From Paucibacter sp. Y2R2-4 (GTDB taxonomy: Bacteria > Pseudomonadota > Gammaproteobacteria > Burkholderiales > Burkholderiaceae_C): a stretch of DNA of 64,000 bases. The notes under the pieces are model-generated. The model worked only from the letters and a program-made list of their open reading frames with translations. It had not been told where the DNA came from and ran no database searches. Shown piece by piece: positions 43,837 to 51,465 of the stretch. The translations under genes were made by a program, and so were the position numbers. Location of the stretch: NCBI RefSeq assembly GCF_025717535.1, contig NZ_JAJIRO010000002.1, positions 620,001-684,000 on the forward strand. Reading direction: 5' to 3'. Every line of letters begins with the position of its first letter. The stretch's first letter is position 1.

Positions 43837-44574
43837 ATGAAATCCACGTCCGACCCGCTCAGTTCGCCCGCCGCGGCCGAGCCCAGCCCAACGGCTCCCT
43901 CTAGTGCTTGGGGACCGGCGGCCGCACTCGGTCGGCTTTCATCCTGGGTGCCCATTCGCTCCCTGGCTCGGCGCCACCGCAAGCGCATTGCCCAGCATTT
44001 GCTCAGCCTGAATGAACGCGACCGCTATCTGCGCTTTGGCTACCCGGCGTCTGATGAGCAAATCAGCCGCTACGCCATGGCCATTGACTTCGAGCGCGAC
44101 GAAGTCCTGGGCGTCTTCAACCGCAAGCTCGAGCTGGTGGTGATGGCGCACCTGGCCTATGCCCCCAAGCCCCAAAGAGCCGGGCAACCGGCGATGGCCG
44201 AGTTCGGCGTCTCGGTGTTGCCGCAGGTTCGTGGACGGGGCTTTGGCGCGCGCTTGTTTGAGCGCGCCGCCCTGCACGCCCGCAATCGCGGCATCGACAC
44301 CTTGTTCATCCACGCACTGAGCGAGAACGTCGCCATGCTGAAGATCGCCCGCAATGCGGGCGCCACGGTGGAACGCGATGGCTCGGAGTCCGAGGCTTGG
44401 CTGCGCCTACCGCCAGACACCGTCTCCTCCCATGTGGGCGAGGCCATCGAGCGGCATATGGCGGAATTGGACTTCCAGTTCAAACGCCATGTGCGCGTCA
44501 TCGGCGACATCATCGATGGCGTGGCCGAGGTCAAAGCCAAGTTTGAAGAAGCCGGCAAGGCGGCAAAACAATAG
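43837..44574 (+). CDS. GNAT family N-acetyltransferase
   Basis: A 245-residue acetyltransferase of unknown substrate. After a Pro/Ala/Ser-rich tail (first 40 residues) the GNAT core includes FGVSVLPQVRGRGFGARLFERAALHARNRG, with the acetyl-CoA pyrophosphate loop (RxxGxG/A), and LSENVAMLKIARNAGATVERDG. The segment RIAQHLLSLNERDRYLRFGYPASDEQI resembles proteins annotated as stress-related GNATs. A C-terminal helical extension follows residue 195. ATG at 43837 is chosen because AAGG lies six bases upstream; an ATG at 43822 is possible. Monocistronic by its spacing. Confidence 0.82.
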   Translation: MKSTSDPLSSPAAAEPSPTAPSSAWGPAAALGRLSSWVPIRSLARRHRKRIAQHLLSLNERDRYLRFGYPASDEQISRYAMAIDFERDEVLGVFNRKLELVVMAHLAYAPKPQRAGQPAMAEFGVSVLPQVRGRGFGARLFERAALHARNRGIDTLFIHALSENVAMLKIARNAGATVERDGSESEAWLRLPPDTVSSHVGEAIERHMAELDFQFKRHVRVIGDIIDGVAEVKAKFEEAGKAAKQ

Positions 44575-44737
44575 CTAGACATTCACCCAAGAGTCGCCCA
44601 AGTGACTCAAAAAGAATCGCCGCCACCCCACTCAGACCGGGGGTAGCACCTGAGTTTGCTGTCACCGAACTGCGCTACATTGAGTTCATAAGCGCTGCAA
44701 TACAGGCGCAATTCAAACTTATGGGCTGTCGAGGGAC

Positions 44738-45595
44738 ATGCAAACAACCATTCCTTGGGTGATCGCGCTGCTTGCTGGCTTTGCCATGCTGGCTTTCGCT
44801 GTGTATTGGGCGCTGCGTCGGCCCGCGCCGACCAGCAAGCCCCTGCCCACCGAATGGTCCTTGACCGCTCGGCCGGTGTTCAATGCCGAGGAGCGTCGGG
44901 TTTACCGCCTGCTCAAAGAGGCCCTGCCCCATCACGTCATCCTGGCCAAGCTGCCGCTGGTGCGTTTTTGCCAGCCCACCGAGGCCAGCGAGGTGCGCTA
45001 CTGGTTTGAACTGCTGGGCGCCATTCATGTGACCTTCGCCATCTGCAGCCCGAATGGCCGGGTGCTGGCCGCAGTCGACTTGGACGGCGAGCGCAGCATC
45101 TCCAGCCGCAGCCTGCAGATCAAACAATCGGTACTGGGCGCCTGCCGCGTGCGCTATCTGCGCTGCTCGATTGACAACCTGCCCAGCGCCGCCGAACTGC
45201 AACTGCTGGTGCCCTTCACCAACAGCAGCGCGCGTGGCCCGCAGCCCGCGCCCCCCCCGAGTTCCACCGCCGCGGCACGCTCCGCCATTCAACGCGCAGC
45301 AGCACGCAGCAGTGCCACGACCACCTCCGGCAAGGCTTCTGCCGGTCGCCATGGCCTGTGGCAAGACTCTGCCGTGTTCCACGATTCTTTTTTCGCGCCT
45401 GACAGCCGCTTTGACACCGCGGCCGGCAGCGAATTGCCACGAGCAGGGCGGCCCGCAGGCGCAAACAGCTTTCAAGGGCTGACTTCCTTTGTGGAACCCA
45501 TGAATGTGGACTCTCACTTCCCGGACGAAGCCCCCAATGACATCGTCGGCATGGTGGTGGATTCACCGCGCTACGGCGGTCGCTTGCCGCGCTGA
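44738..45595 (+). CDS. Membrane-anchored DUF2726 protein
   Basis: A 285-residue protein with one N-terminal transmembrane helix (about 6-25), then a DUF2726 domain (about 50-150: FNAEERRVYRLLKEALPHHVILAKLPLVRFC and ICSPNGRVLAAVDLDGE), a fold related to restriction-endonuclease-like proteins in which VDLD could be the metal-binding acidic pair. The C-terminal half is low complexity (Ala/Ser/Pro) and probably disordered, ending in SPRYGGRLPR. No operon partner; a terminator follows directly. Function unknown. Confidence 0.7.
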   Translation: MQTTIPWVIALLAGFAMLAFAVYWALRRPAPTSKPLPTEWSLTARPVFNAEERRVYRLLKEALPHHVILAKLPLVRFCQPTEASEVRYWFELLGAIHVTFAICSPNGRVLAAVDLDGERSISSRSLQIKQSVLGACRVRYLRCSIDNLPSAAELQLLVPFTNSSARGPQPAPPPSSTAAARSAIQRAAARSSATTTSGKASAGRHGLWQDSAVFHDSFFAPDSRFDTAAGSELPRAGRPAGANSFQGLTSFVEPMNVDSHFPDEAPNDIVGMVVDSPRYGGRLPR

Positions 45596-45651
45596 GCGAA
45601 TGGGCTGAATCGGCTGCGTCGCAACATCAAGCGGCGCAGCAAGCGATACTG

Positions 45652-45690
45652 CGGCGCCGGACCGAACAAGGTCCGGCGCCGTTTTTCTTT
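45652..45690 (+). terminator. Strong terminator between the DUF2726 gene and srkA
   Basis: Twelve-base perfect stem CGGCGCCGGACC / GGTCCGGCGCCG with loop GAACAA (45652-45681), followed by TTTTTCTTTT. It ends the DUF2726 transcript, but its T-run stops only about ten bases before the srkA ATG. Confidence 0.9.
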
Positions 45691-45699
45691 TCTCAGCCC

Positions 45700-46770
45700 A
45701 TGAATCCAGACCTGGACCGCAGCTTCGGTGCGCTGACGCCCGAATTCATGCTGGACGCGCTCGACGCGGCTGGCTTGTTCGGCGACGGCCGCATGCTGCA
45801 ACTGAACTCCTACGAAAACCGGGTGCTGCAAGTGCATCTGGAAGATGGCCGCATTGCCGTCGCCAAGTTCTACCGCCCCGGCCGCTGGAGCGATGCCCAA
45901 ATCTTGGAAGAGCACCAGTTTGCGCGCGAGCTGGCCGAGGCCGAGGTGCCCGTCGCAGCCCCCTGGACGCTCAGCGACGCCAAAGCACAGCTGAGGCTGG
46001 CGGGCGACCCAGCAACACTGGCCCATTTTGGCGACCAGCGCTTTGCCGTCACGCCGCGCCAAGGCGGCCGCGCGCCCGAGTTGGAAGATCGCGAGGTCTT
46101 GAGCTGGATCGGCCGCCTGCTCGGCCGTTTGCACAATGTCGGGCGCCAGCGCCCGTTTGAGCACCGCTTGAGCTGGGTAGGCGAGCAGCCGGGCCAGCTC
46201 GCTCGAACTTTGCTGCTCGACTTGGACTGCATACCGATCGAAGTGCTGCCGGCCTGGGATGCCATGGTGCAAGCCTGCCTGGCCCGCATCCAGCAAATCT
46301 TTGATGCCATTCCAGACTTGCAAACGCTGCGCCTGCACGGTGACTGCCACCCCGGCAACATCCTCTGGACGCCCGACCATGGCCCGCATTTCGTCGACCT
46401 GGACGATGCGGTCACCGGTCCGGCAGTACAGGACTTGTGGATGCTCTTGTCAGGCGACGAAGTGGCGGCGCGCCAGCAATTGATGTGGATCTTGGACGGC
46501 TATGAAACCGTCGCTGAGTTCGACCGCCGCGAACTGAACCTGATCGAACCCTTGCGTACCTTGCGCATGATTCATCACAGCGCCTGGCTGGCCAAACGAT
46601 GGAACGACCCGGCCTTCCCGCTGGCCTTCCCTTGGTTCGGCAGCTCCAACTATTGGCATGACCAAGTCGCCAAACTGGGCGAACAACTGGAGGCCATGCG
46701 GCCCAAGGACGAGCGGCCGCTGGACGATTTCCGCGACGATGACGTGCAGTTCGACGAAGGCTTCAAGTAA
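45700..46770 (+). CDS. srkA: Stress response serine/threonine kinase SrkA (YihE/RdoA)
   Basis: Aminoglycoside-phosphotransferase-like kinase that in E. coli protects against envelope stress and programmed death. The 356-residue product aligns over its full length: LQLNSYENRVLQVHLEDG, VAKFYRPGRWSDAQILEEHQFA (with the ATP-binding Lys), catalytic LRLHGDCHPGNILW (HGDxxxxN), and FVDLDDAVTGPAVQDLWMLL (metal Asp). The end ...QFDEGFK is also typical. The ATG has no good Shine-Dalgarno and lies right after a strong terminator, so how it is transcribed is unclear. A terminator follows. Confidence 0.93.
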   Translation: MNPDLDRSFGALTPEFMLDALDAAGLFGDGRMLQLNSYENRVLQVHLEDGRIAVAKFYRPGRWSDAQILEEHQFARELAEAEVPVAAPWTLSDAKAQLRLAGDPATLAHFGDQRFAVTPRQGGRAPELEDREVLSWIGRLLGRLHNVGRQRPFEHRLSWVGEQPGQLARTLLLDLDCIPIEVLPAWDAMVQACLARIQQIFDAIPDLQTLRLHGDCHPGNILWTPDHGPHFVDLDDAVTGPAVQDLWMLLSGDEVAARQQLMWILDGYETVAEFDRRELNLIEPLRTLRMIHHSAWLAKRWNDPAFPLAFPWFGSSNYWHDQVAKLGEQLEAMRPKDERPLDDFRDDDVQFDEGFK

Positions 46771-46791
46771 TCGCTTAGCCCAACAGACATA

Positions 46792-46828
46792 GAAAAAGCC
46801 CCGCAGCTTCGCAGCTGTCGGGGCTTTT
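46792..46828 (+). terminator. Bidirectional terminator between srkA and htpG
   Basis: Long stem AAAAGCCCCGCAGCT pairing with AGCTGTCGGGGCTTTT, one bulged base, short loop, flanked by A and T tracts. Serves the convergent srkA (plus) and htpG (minus) genes. Confidence 0.85.
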
Positions 46829-46849
46829 GTTCGAAGTGAGGGCTAAGTC

Positions 46850-48730
46850 TTAGGCCAGCAGCATCGCGTTGACGCGCTTCACATAGGCCGCCGGGTCTTC
46901 CAAATGGCCGCCTTCGGCCAGCACCGCCTGATCAAAGATCACGTTCGCCAAATCATCGAATTGCGTCGAGGCTTCCAGCTTCTTGACCAGGGCGTGCTCG
47001 GCGTTGATCTCCAAGGTCGGCAGCGAGGTCGGCGCGGCTTGGCCGGCTTGCTTGAGCAGGCGGGCCAGATGACCGCTCATATCGCCCTCTTCCACCACGA
47101 TACAGGCAGGCGAGTCGACCAAGCGGGTGGAGACGCGCACATCCTTGGCGCGCTCTTTCAGCGCTTCTTTCAGACGGTCCAGCAGCGGCTTGAAGGTTTC
47201 GGCCGCTTCTTCGGCCTTCTTCTTCTCGTCTTCGTCCTGCAGCTTGCCCAGGTCGATGGCGCCCTTGGCCACTGATTGCAGGCTCTTGCCTTCGAACTCG
47301 TACAGATGCGAGAGCATCCACTCGTCGACGCGGTCGACCAGCAGCAACACCTCGATGCCCTTCTTGCGGAAGATCTCCAGCTGCGGGCTGTTCTTGGCGG
47401 CACTGAGCGAGTCGGCGGTGATGTAGTAAATCGCTTCTTGGTCTTCCTTGGCGCGCTTCAGGTAGTCGACCAACGAGACGCCTTCGTCGGCGTGCGTCGA
47501 GGCAAAGCGCAAGAGCTTGGCCAAGCGCTCTTGGTTGGCATGGTCCTCGCCCACACCTTCCTTCAAGACCGAACCGAAGTCCTTCCAGAAGTCGGCGTAC
47601 TTGGCGCGCTCGGCGGCGTCTTCGCTGTCGGCCAGTGACTCCAGCATGCCCAGCACGCGCTTGGTCGAGCCTTCGCGGATCGCCTTCACATCGCGGCTTT
47701 CCTGCAGCAACTCGCGGCTGACGTTGAGCGGCAGGTCGGCCGAGTCGATCACGCCCTTGACGAAGCGCAGGTAGACCGGCATCAGCGCCTCGGCATCATC
47801 CATGATGAAGACGCGCTTGACGTAAAGCTTGACGCCGCCGCGTTTGTCGCGGTTCCACAAGTCGAACGGGGCCTTCTTGGGGATGTAGAGCAGCTGCGTG
47901 TACTCGCTGCGGCCTTCCACCCGGTTGTGGGTGTGGGCCAGCGGCGCTTCGGTGTCGTAGCTGATCTGCTTGTAGAACTCGTCGTACTGCTCTTGCGTGA
48001 CTTCGCTCTTGGAACGCGACCACAGGGCCGAGGCCTTGTTGACCGACTCCCATTCGTCTTTCATCACCTGCTTGGCGGCCTCAGCGTCCCACTCTTCCTT
48101 CTTCATCAGAATGGGCAGCGAGATGTGGTCGGAGTATTTGCTGATCACCGATTTCAGGCGCCAAGTCTTGAGGAACTCGTCCTCGCCTTCGCGCAGATGC
48201 AAGATCACATCGGTGCCACGGCCGGCCTTGGTGATGGCTTCGACTTCGTAGTCGCCGGTGCCTTCCGAGGTCCAGCGCACGCCGGCTTCGGCGGCCACGC
48301 CAGCACGGCGGGTTTCCACCGTGATGCGGTCGGCGACGATGAAGCCGGAGTAGAAGCCCACGCCGAACTGACCGATCAGGTTGGCGTCCTTTTTCTGGTC
48401 GCCTTCCAACTTGGCCATGAATTCGCGCGTGCCGCTCTTGGCGATCGTGCCGAGGTGGGCAATCGCCTCTTCCTCGCTCATGCCAATGCCGTTGTCGCTG
48501 ATGGTGACGGTGCGGGCGGCTTCGTCGAAGGAAACACGCACCTCCAGGTTCGGCGTGTCCTCAAACAGCGCGGCATTGTCCAGCGCCTCGAAGCGCAGCT
48601 TGTCGCAAGCGTCGGAGGCGTTGGACACCAACTCGCGCAGGAAGATTTCCTTGTTGGAATAGAGCGAATGGGTGACGAGGTGCAGGATCTGCTTGACCTC
48701 GGCCTGGAAGGCATGGGTTTGCTTTGTCAT
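46850..48730 (-). CDS. htpG: Molecular chaperone HtpG (Hsp90)
   Basis: Cytoplasmic Hsp90 homologue. From the ATG at 48730 it has 626 residues: N-terminal GHKL ATPase ([45 protein letters not shown]), middle domain ([22 protein letters not shown]) and C-terminal dimerisation domain. All nucleotide-binding residues (Asn in SNASD, Asp in DNGIG) are present. An upstream ATG at 48748 would add six residues and lacks support. A good sigma-32 promoter lies at 48838-48865, so heat-shock induction is expected. Confidence 0.97.
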   Translation of the reverse strand: MTKQTHAFQAEVKQILHLVTHSLYSNKEIFLRELVSNASDACDKLRFEALDNAALFEDTPNLEVRVSFDEAARTVTISDNGIGMSEEEAIAHLGTIAKSGTREFMAKLEGDQKKDANLIGQFGVGFYSGFIVADRITVETRRAGVAAEAGVRWTSEGTGDYEVEAITKAGRGTDVILHLREGEDEFLKTWRLKSVISKYSDHISLPILMKKEEWDAEAAKQVMKDEWESVNKASALWSRSKSEVTQEQYDEFYKQISYDTEAPLAHTHNRVEGRSEYTQLLYIPKKAPFDLWNRDKRGGVKLYVKRVFIMDDAEALMPVYLRFVKGVIDSADLPLNVSRELLQESRDVKAIREGSTKRVLGMLESLADSEDAAERAKYADFWKDFGSVLKEGVGEDHANQERLAKLLRFASTHADEGVSLVDYLKRAKEDQEAIYYITADSLSAAKNSPQLEIFRKKGIEVLLLVDRVDEWMLSHLYEFEGKSLQSVAKGAIDLGKLQDEDEKKKAEEAAETFKPLLDRLKEALKERAKDVRVSTRLVDSPACIVVEEGDMSGHLARLLKQAGQAAPTSLPTLEINAEHALVKKLEASTQFDDLANVIFDQAVLAEGGHLEDPAAYVKRVNAMLLA

Positions 48731-48837
48731 GTCTGAAGCTCTTCTCAAAAAACAAAATCGTCGATGGCGGGTCGCCTGGCTCTGCTGAAAGCCTGAGAGT
48801 CAAGGCCAACCCGGCCGACCTTGCGGTCGTGAGCACG

Positions 48838-48865
48838 ATGTGGGGCCAAGTGGCGGGGCTTCAAG
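48838..48865 (-). promoter_or_regulatory. Sigma-32 (RpoH) heat-shock promoter of htpG
   Basis: On the minus strand CTTGAAG is followed after 13 bases by CCCCACAT, close to the RpoH consensus CTTGAAA-N13-CCCCATnT. It lies about 108 bases before the htpG start. The gene class makes the call more credible. Confidence 0.65.
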
Positions 48866-48911
48866 ACCCCTGCCGCTACAAGGTGAAAAGCACAGGCACT
48901 CAGCTGCGAAA

Positions 48912-49592
48912 ATGTCGCCCATGAGTTCCCGCCCCCAGTCCCCCCAAGAATCCCTCACCCCCAAGGCCCGCATTGTTTTGTACTGGATGGACCTGGCCGG
49001 CGTGGCCGTGTTCGCCATCAGCGGCGCCTTGGCGGCCATGCAAGCCCGGCTCGATCTGTTTGGCGTCTTGGTTTTGGCCGCCATCACCGCCATCGGCGGC
49101 GGCACGCTGCGCGACCTGCTCTTGGGCCGCCACCCGATTTTCTGGATGCGCGACACCCGCTATATCAAGGTCATTGGCCTGACCGCCTTGTTCACCGCCT
49201 TGCTTGCGAATAGCTGGGGCCATTTGCTGGCCACTGGCAATGGCGCTTTGGTGATTGCCGATACCTTGGGCTTGGCCTTGTTTGCCCTGTGCGGCGCCGA
49301 GATTGCCGAAGAGGCCGGCAAGTCGCGTTTGGTCGTGGTGCTGCTGGGCACCATCACCGCCAGCGGCGGCGGCGTGATGCGCGACCTTTTGACCAGCCAA
49401 GTGCCCCTGCTGCTGCGGCGCGATATTTACGCCAGCGCCGCGATCGGCGGCATTGCCGGCTATCTGGCGCTGCGGGCCCTGGGCCTGCCGCGCCAAGCCG
49501 CCTTTATCGCCGGCATGTTGATGGTGGTGGCGCTACGTCTGGCGGCACTGCGCTACGGCTGGCAACTGCCGGCGCCGCAGCTGAGCTCTTAG
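48912..49592 (+). CDS. Trimeric intracellular cation channel (TRIC/YicG family) membrane protein
   Basis: A 226-residue protein with about seven transmembrane helices in two homologous halves, each with a Gly-rich signature: ISGALAAMQARLDLFGVLVLAAITAIGGGTLRDLLLG and CGAEIAEEAGKSRLVVVLLGTITASGGGVMRDLL. These repeats (UPF0126) form prokaryotic TRIC channels that conduct monovalent cations. Start at 48912 or nine bases further; the open frame also extends upstream to 48840 over the divergent htpG promoter and is not expected to be used. Confidence 0.88.
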   Translation: MSPMSSRPQSPQESLTPKARIVLYWMDLAGVAVFAISGALAAMQARLDLFGVLVLAAITAIGGGTLRDLLLGRHPIFWMRDTRYIKVIGLTALFTALLANSWGHLLATGNGALVIADTLGLALFALCGAEIAEEAGKSRLVVVLLGTITASGGGVMRDLLTSQVPLLLRRDIYASAAIGGIAGYLALRALGLPRQAAFIAGMLMVVALRLAALRYGWQLPAPQLSS

Positions 49593-49602
49593 GAACCCGA
49601 GC

Positions 49603-49914
49603 TCAGTAGCTCAGCGTGCGCTTGGCCACATCCACCCGCAGCAAGGCTTTGCTGAGCGCCCCGCTGGTGGCGCGCGCATAGTCCAAAGCCCAGGCCGGGT
49701 CTGAAAAAGCCACCGGCCCGGCCGCAGCCGCCACCCCCAAGATCTTGTCGGCCAACAAGACCTTGCCCGAGCCGCGCATCGGCTCGCACTCGTACTTGAC
49801 GTACTGCTCATCCAGCCATAGCCGTGAGGCCTCGAAGCTCAAAACCTCGCCGGCGTCCACCACCAGATCGAACTGTTGCACCGGACTGAACACGACCTTC
49901 ACTTCACTGCGCAT
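49603..49914 (-). CDS. Conserved hypothetical small protein
   Basis: A 103-residue protein I do not recognise. It has no signal peptide or membrane segment. It is mixed alpha/beta with the distinctive stretch SRLWLDEQYVKYECEPMRGSGKVLLADKILG and an Ala-rich centre (GVAAAAGPVAFSDPAWAL). Codon use is like its neighbours. It lies downstream of aroG on the same strand, beyond tandem repeats, and ends ten bases from the convergent TRIC gene. Probably a real gene by base composition and by ATG position; function unknown. Confidence 0.55.
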   Translation of the reverse strand: MRSEVKVVFSPVQQFDLVVDAGEVLSFEASRLWLDEQYVKYECEPMRGSGKVLLADKILGVAAAAGPVAFSDPAWALDYARATSGALSKALLRVDVAKRTLSY

Positions 49915-49959
49915 CGCGGGCCTTTCGTGAATGAGAGCGGCTCGATTCTGGCGCAGAAC

Positions 49960-50082
49960 TCAAGCGAGCGCAGCTTTGATGGCAGCCTTCCTCAGGAGCG
50001 CGCCGCCTTGACGGCAGCCTTCCTCAGGAGCGCGCCGCCTTGACGGCAGCCTTCCTCAGGAGCGCGCCGCCTTGACGGCAGC
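49960..50082. repeat. 32-bp tandem repeats derived from the 3' end of aroG
   Basis: Three near-identical 32-bp units (from 49978, 50010 and 50042) plus a partial one to 50082 and a degenerate one from 49960. Each unit contains the last codons of aroG and its TGA stop; the stop triplets are at 50056, 50024, 49992 and 49960, exactly 32 bases apart. The true aroG stop is in the unit starting at 50042. There are no spacers, so it is not a CRISPR. Confidence 0.9.
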
Positions 50083-51183
50083 GCTGAGCACCTCCAAAGC
50101 CTCGAGCGAATCATCCCAGCCCAAGCAAGCATCGGTGATGCTCTTGCCGTACTCCAGCTTGCTCGCGTCGTCCTTGCCCGGGGTGAACTTTTGTGCGCCG
50201 TCGTGCAAATGGCTTTCCACCATCACGCCAAAAATGTTCTTGCCGCCGGCCACGATTTGCGCGCCCACATCGCGCGCCACTTCCAGCTGGCGCAGATGCT
50301 GCTTGGAGCTGTTGGCATGCGAGCAGTCCACCATCAGCGTGGTGTCGAGCTTGGCAGCGGCCAAGTCCTTGCAAGCTGCGGCCACGCTTTCGGCGTCGTA
50401 ATTGGGCGCTTTGCCGCCGCGCAGGATGACGTGGCAGTCCTTATTGCCCTTGGTCTCAACAATGGCGACTTGACCATTCTTGTGCACGGACAAGAAATGG
50501 TGGCCGCGAGCCGCTGCTTGAATGGCATCGGTGGCGATCTTGATATTGCCATCGGTGCCGTTCTTGAAGCCGATCGGTGCCGACAGGCCCGACGCCAGTT
50601 CGCGGTGCACCTGGCTCTCGGTGGTGCGTGCACCGATAGCGCCCCAGGAAATCAGGTCGCCGATGTACTGCGGCGAGATCACATCCAAGAACTCCGAACC
50701 CGCCGGCATGCCCAGCCGATTGATCTCCAACAGCAGCTGACGCGCGATACGCAGGCCCTCGTCGATGCGGTAGCTTTCGTCCAGATAGGGGTCATTGATC
50801 AAACCCTTCCAGCCGACCGTGGTGCGCGGCTTTTCGAAGTAGACCCGCATGACGATCTCCAGCGTGTCGGCGTACTTCTCTCGCTGCACCATCAATCGGC
50901 GTGCGTATTCCAGCGCCGCTGAGGGGTCATGGATAGAGCAAGGGCCAATGATCACCAGCAGGCGATCATCCTTGCGCTGCATGATTTTGCGAATGCTGTG
51001 GCGCGTGCTGGCGATCAGCTGCTCCATCGGCGTGCCACGGATCGGGAAGAAACGAATCAGGTGCTCTGGTGGCGGCAGCGGTGTGATGTCGACGATGCGT
51101 TCGTCATCGGTCGCACTGGTCTTGTCCTCTTGCGAGTACCAGCGTTCGGCCTGAATCTCCGGTTTGGCGGACTTGGCATTCAT
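50056..51183 (-). CDS. aroG: 3-deoxy-7-phosphoheptulonate (DAHP) synthase, class I
   Basis: Condenses phosphoenolpyruvate and erythrose-4-phosphate, first step of aromatic amino acid synthesis. The 375-residue product has the family motifs DRLLVIIGPCSIHDPSAALEYA, MRVYFEKPRTTVGWKGLINDP, AGSEFLDVISPQYIGDLISWGAIGARTTESQ, GFKNGTDGNIKIA and VDCSHANSSK with metal-binding Cys/His/Glu/Asp. Which aromatic amino acid inhibits it cannot be read with certainty, but the Phe-rich leader upstream (51314-51391) suggests a phenylalanine-controlled enzyme. The C-terminal codons and stop lie inside a 32-bp tandem repeat. Confidence 0.96.
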   Translation of the reverse strand: MNAKSAKPEIQAERWYSQEDKTSATDDERIVDITPLPPPEHLIRFFPIRGTPMEQLIASTRHSIRKIMQRKDDRLLVIIGPCSIHDPSAALEYARRLMVQREKYADTLEIVMRVYFEKPRTTVGWKGLINDPYLDESYRIDEGLRIARQLLLEINRLGMPAGSEFLDVISPQYIGDLISWGAIGARTTESQVHRELASGLSAPIGFKNGTDGNIKIATDAIQAAARGHHFLSVHKNGQVAIVETKGNKDCHVILRGGKAPNYDAESVAAACKDLAAAKLDTTLMVDCSHANSSKQHLRQLEVARDVGAQIVAGGKNIFGVMVESHLHDGAQKFTPGKDDASKLEYGKSITDACLGWDDSLEALEVLSAAVKAARS

Positions 51184-51242
51184 GGGCTAACTCTCACTTT
51201 CCGTGGTCTGGATTCGGTTTCAGATGAAGCAGCGCTCAGACG

Positions 51243-51276
51243 AAAAAAAACCGCCGGGTGGTGGACCCGGCGGTTT
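51243..51276 (-). terminator. Attenuator terminator in the aroG leader
   Basis: In the minus-strand RNA, AACCGCCGGGT pairs perfectly with ACCCGGCGGTT across loop CCACC and runs into eight T. It lies between the Phe-rich leader peptide and aroG, 59 bases before the aroG start, so it must be bypassed for aroG to be expressed. An upstream segment (51333-51340, ACCGGCGG inside the leader codons) can pair with its 5' arm as an antiterminator. Confidence 0.85.
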
Positions 51277-51313
51277 CTAGAGATTTGTGCGCTTTGCTTG
51301 ATGCTTATCCTGC

Positions 51314-51391
51314 TTACGCTCTCGCCTCTCGGCCGCCGGTGCGGTTAGAGAACCAAAAAAAGCTAAAGAAATAAGTCTTTGGCGAGTGCAT
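51314..51391 (-). CDS. Phenylalanine-rich leader peptide of aroG (attenuator)
   Basis: A 25-codon open frame with ATG at 51391 and TAA at 51316-51314. Codons 7-14 encode Tyr-Phe-Phe-Ser-Phe-Phe-Trp-Phe: five Phe plus Tyr and Trp in eight residues, the pattern of regulatory leaders such as E. coli PheL. After the Phe codons come TGGREARA and the stop. The antiterminator strand (51333-51340) lies at codons 18-20, where a ribosome stalled at Phe8-Phe12 leaves it free and a ribosome at the stop covers it. Short CTCGCC (51381-51386) and GGCGAG (51321-51326) can also pair. The Shine-Dalgarno is weak. I could not find a clear promoter in the 74 bases after tldD. Confidence 0.8.
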   Translation of the reverse strand: MHSPKTYFFSFFWFSNRTGGREARA

Positions 51392-51465
51392 GGCTTTGAA
51401 TGTAGCACGCGATTCTTGCAAGCCGCCGCCGGGCTGCGGCCTTGCAACAACAGTCATGGCTGCGA

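Noticed and set aside
49960-50082. Possible CRISPR array
   Set aside because: The repeats are contiguous at a 32-bp period with no spacers and derive from the aroG coding end.
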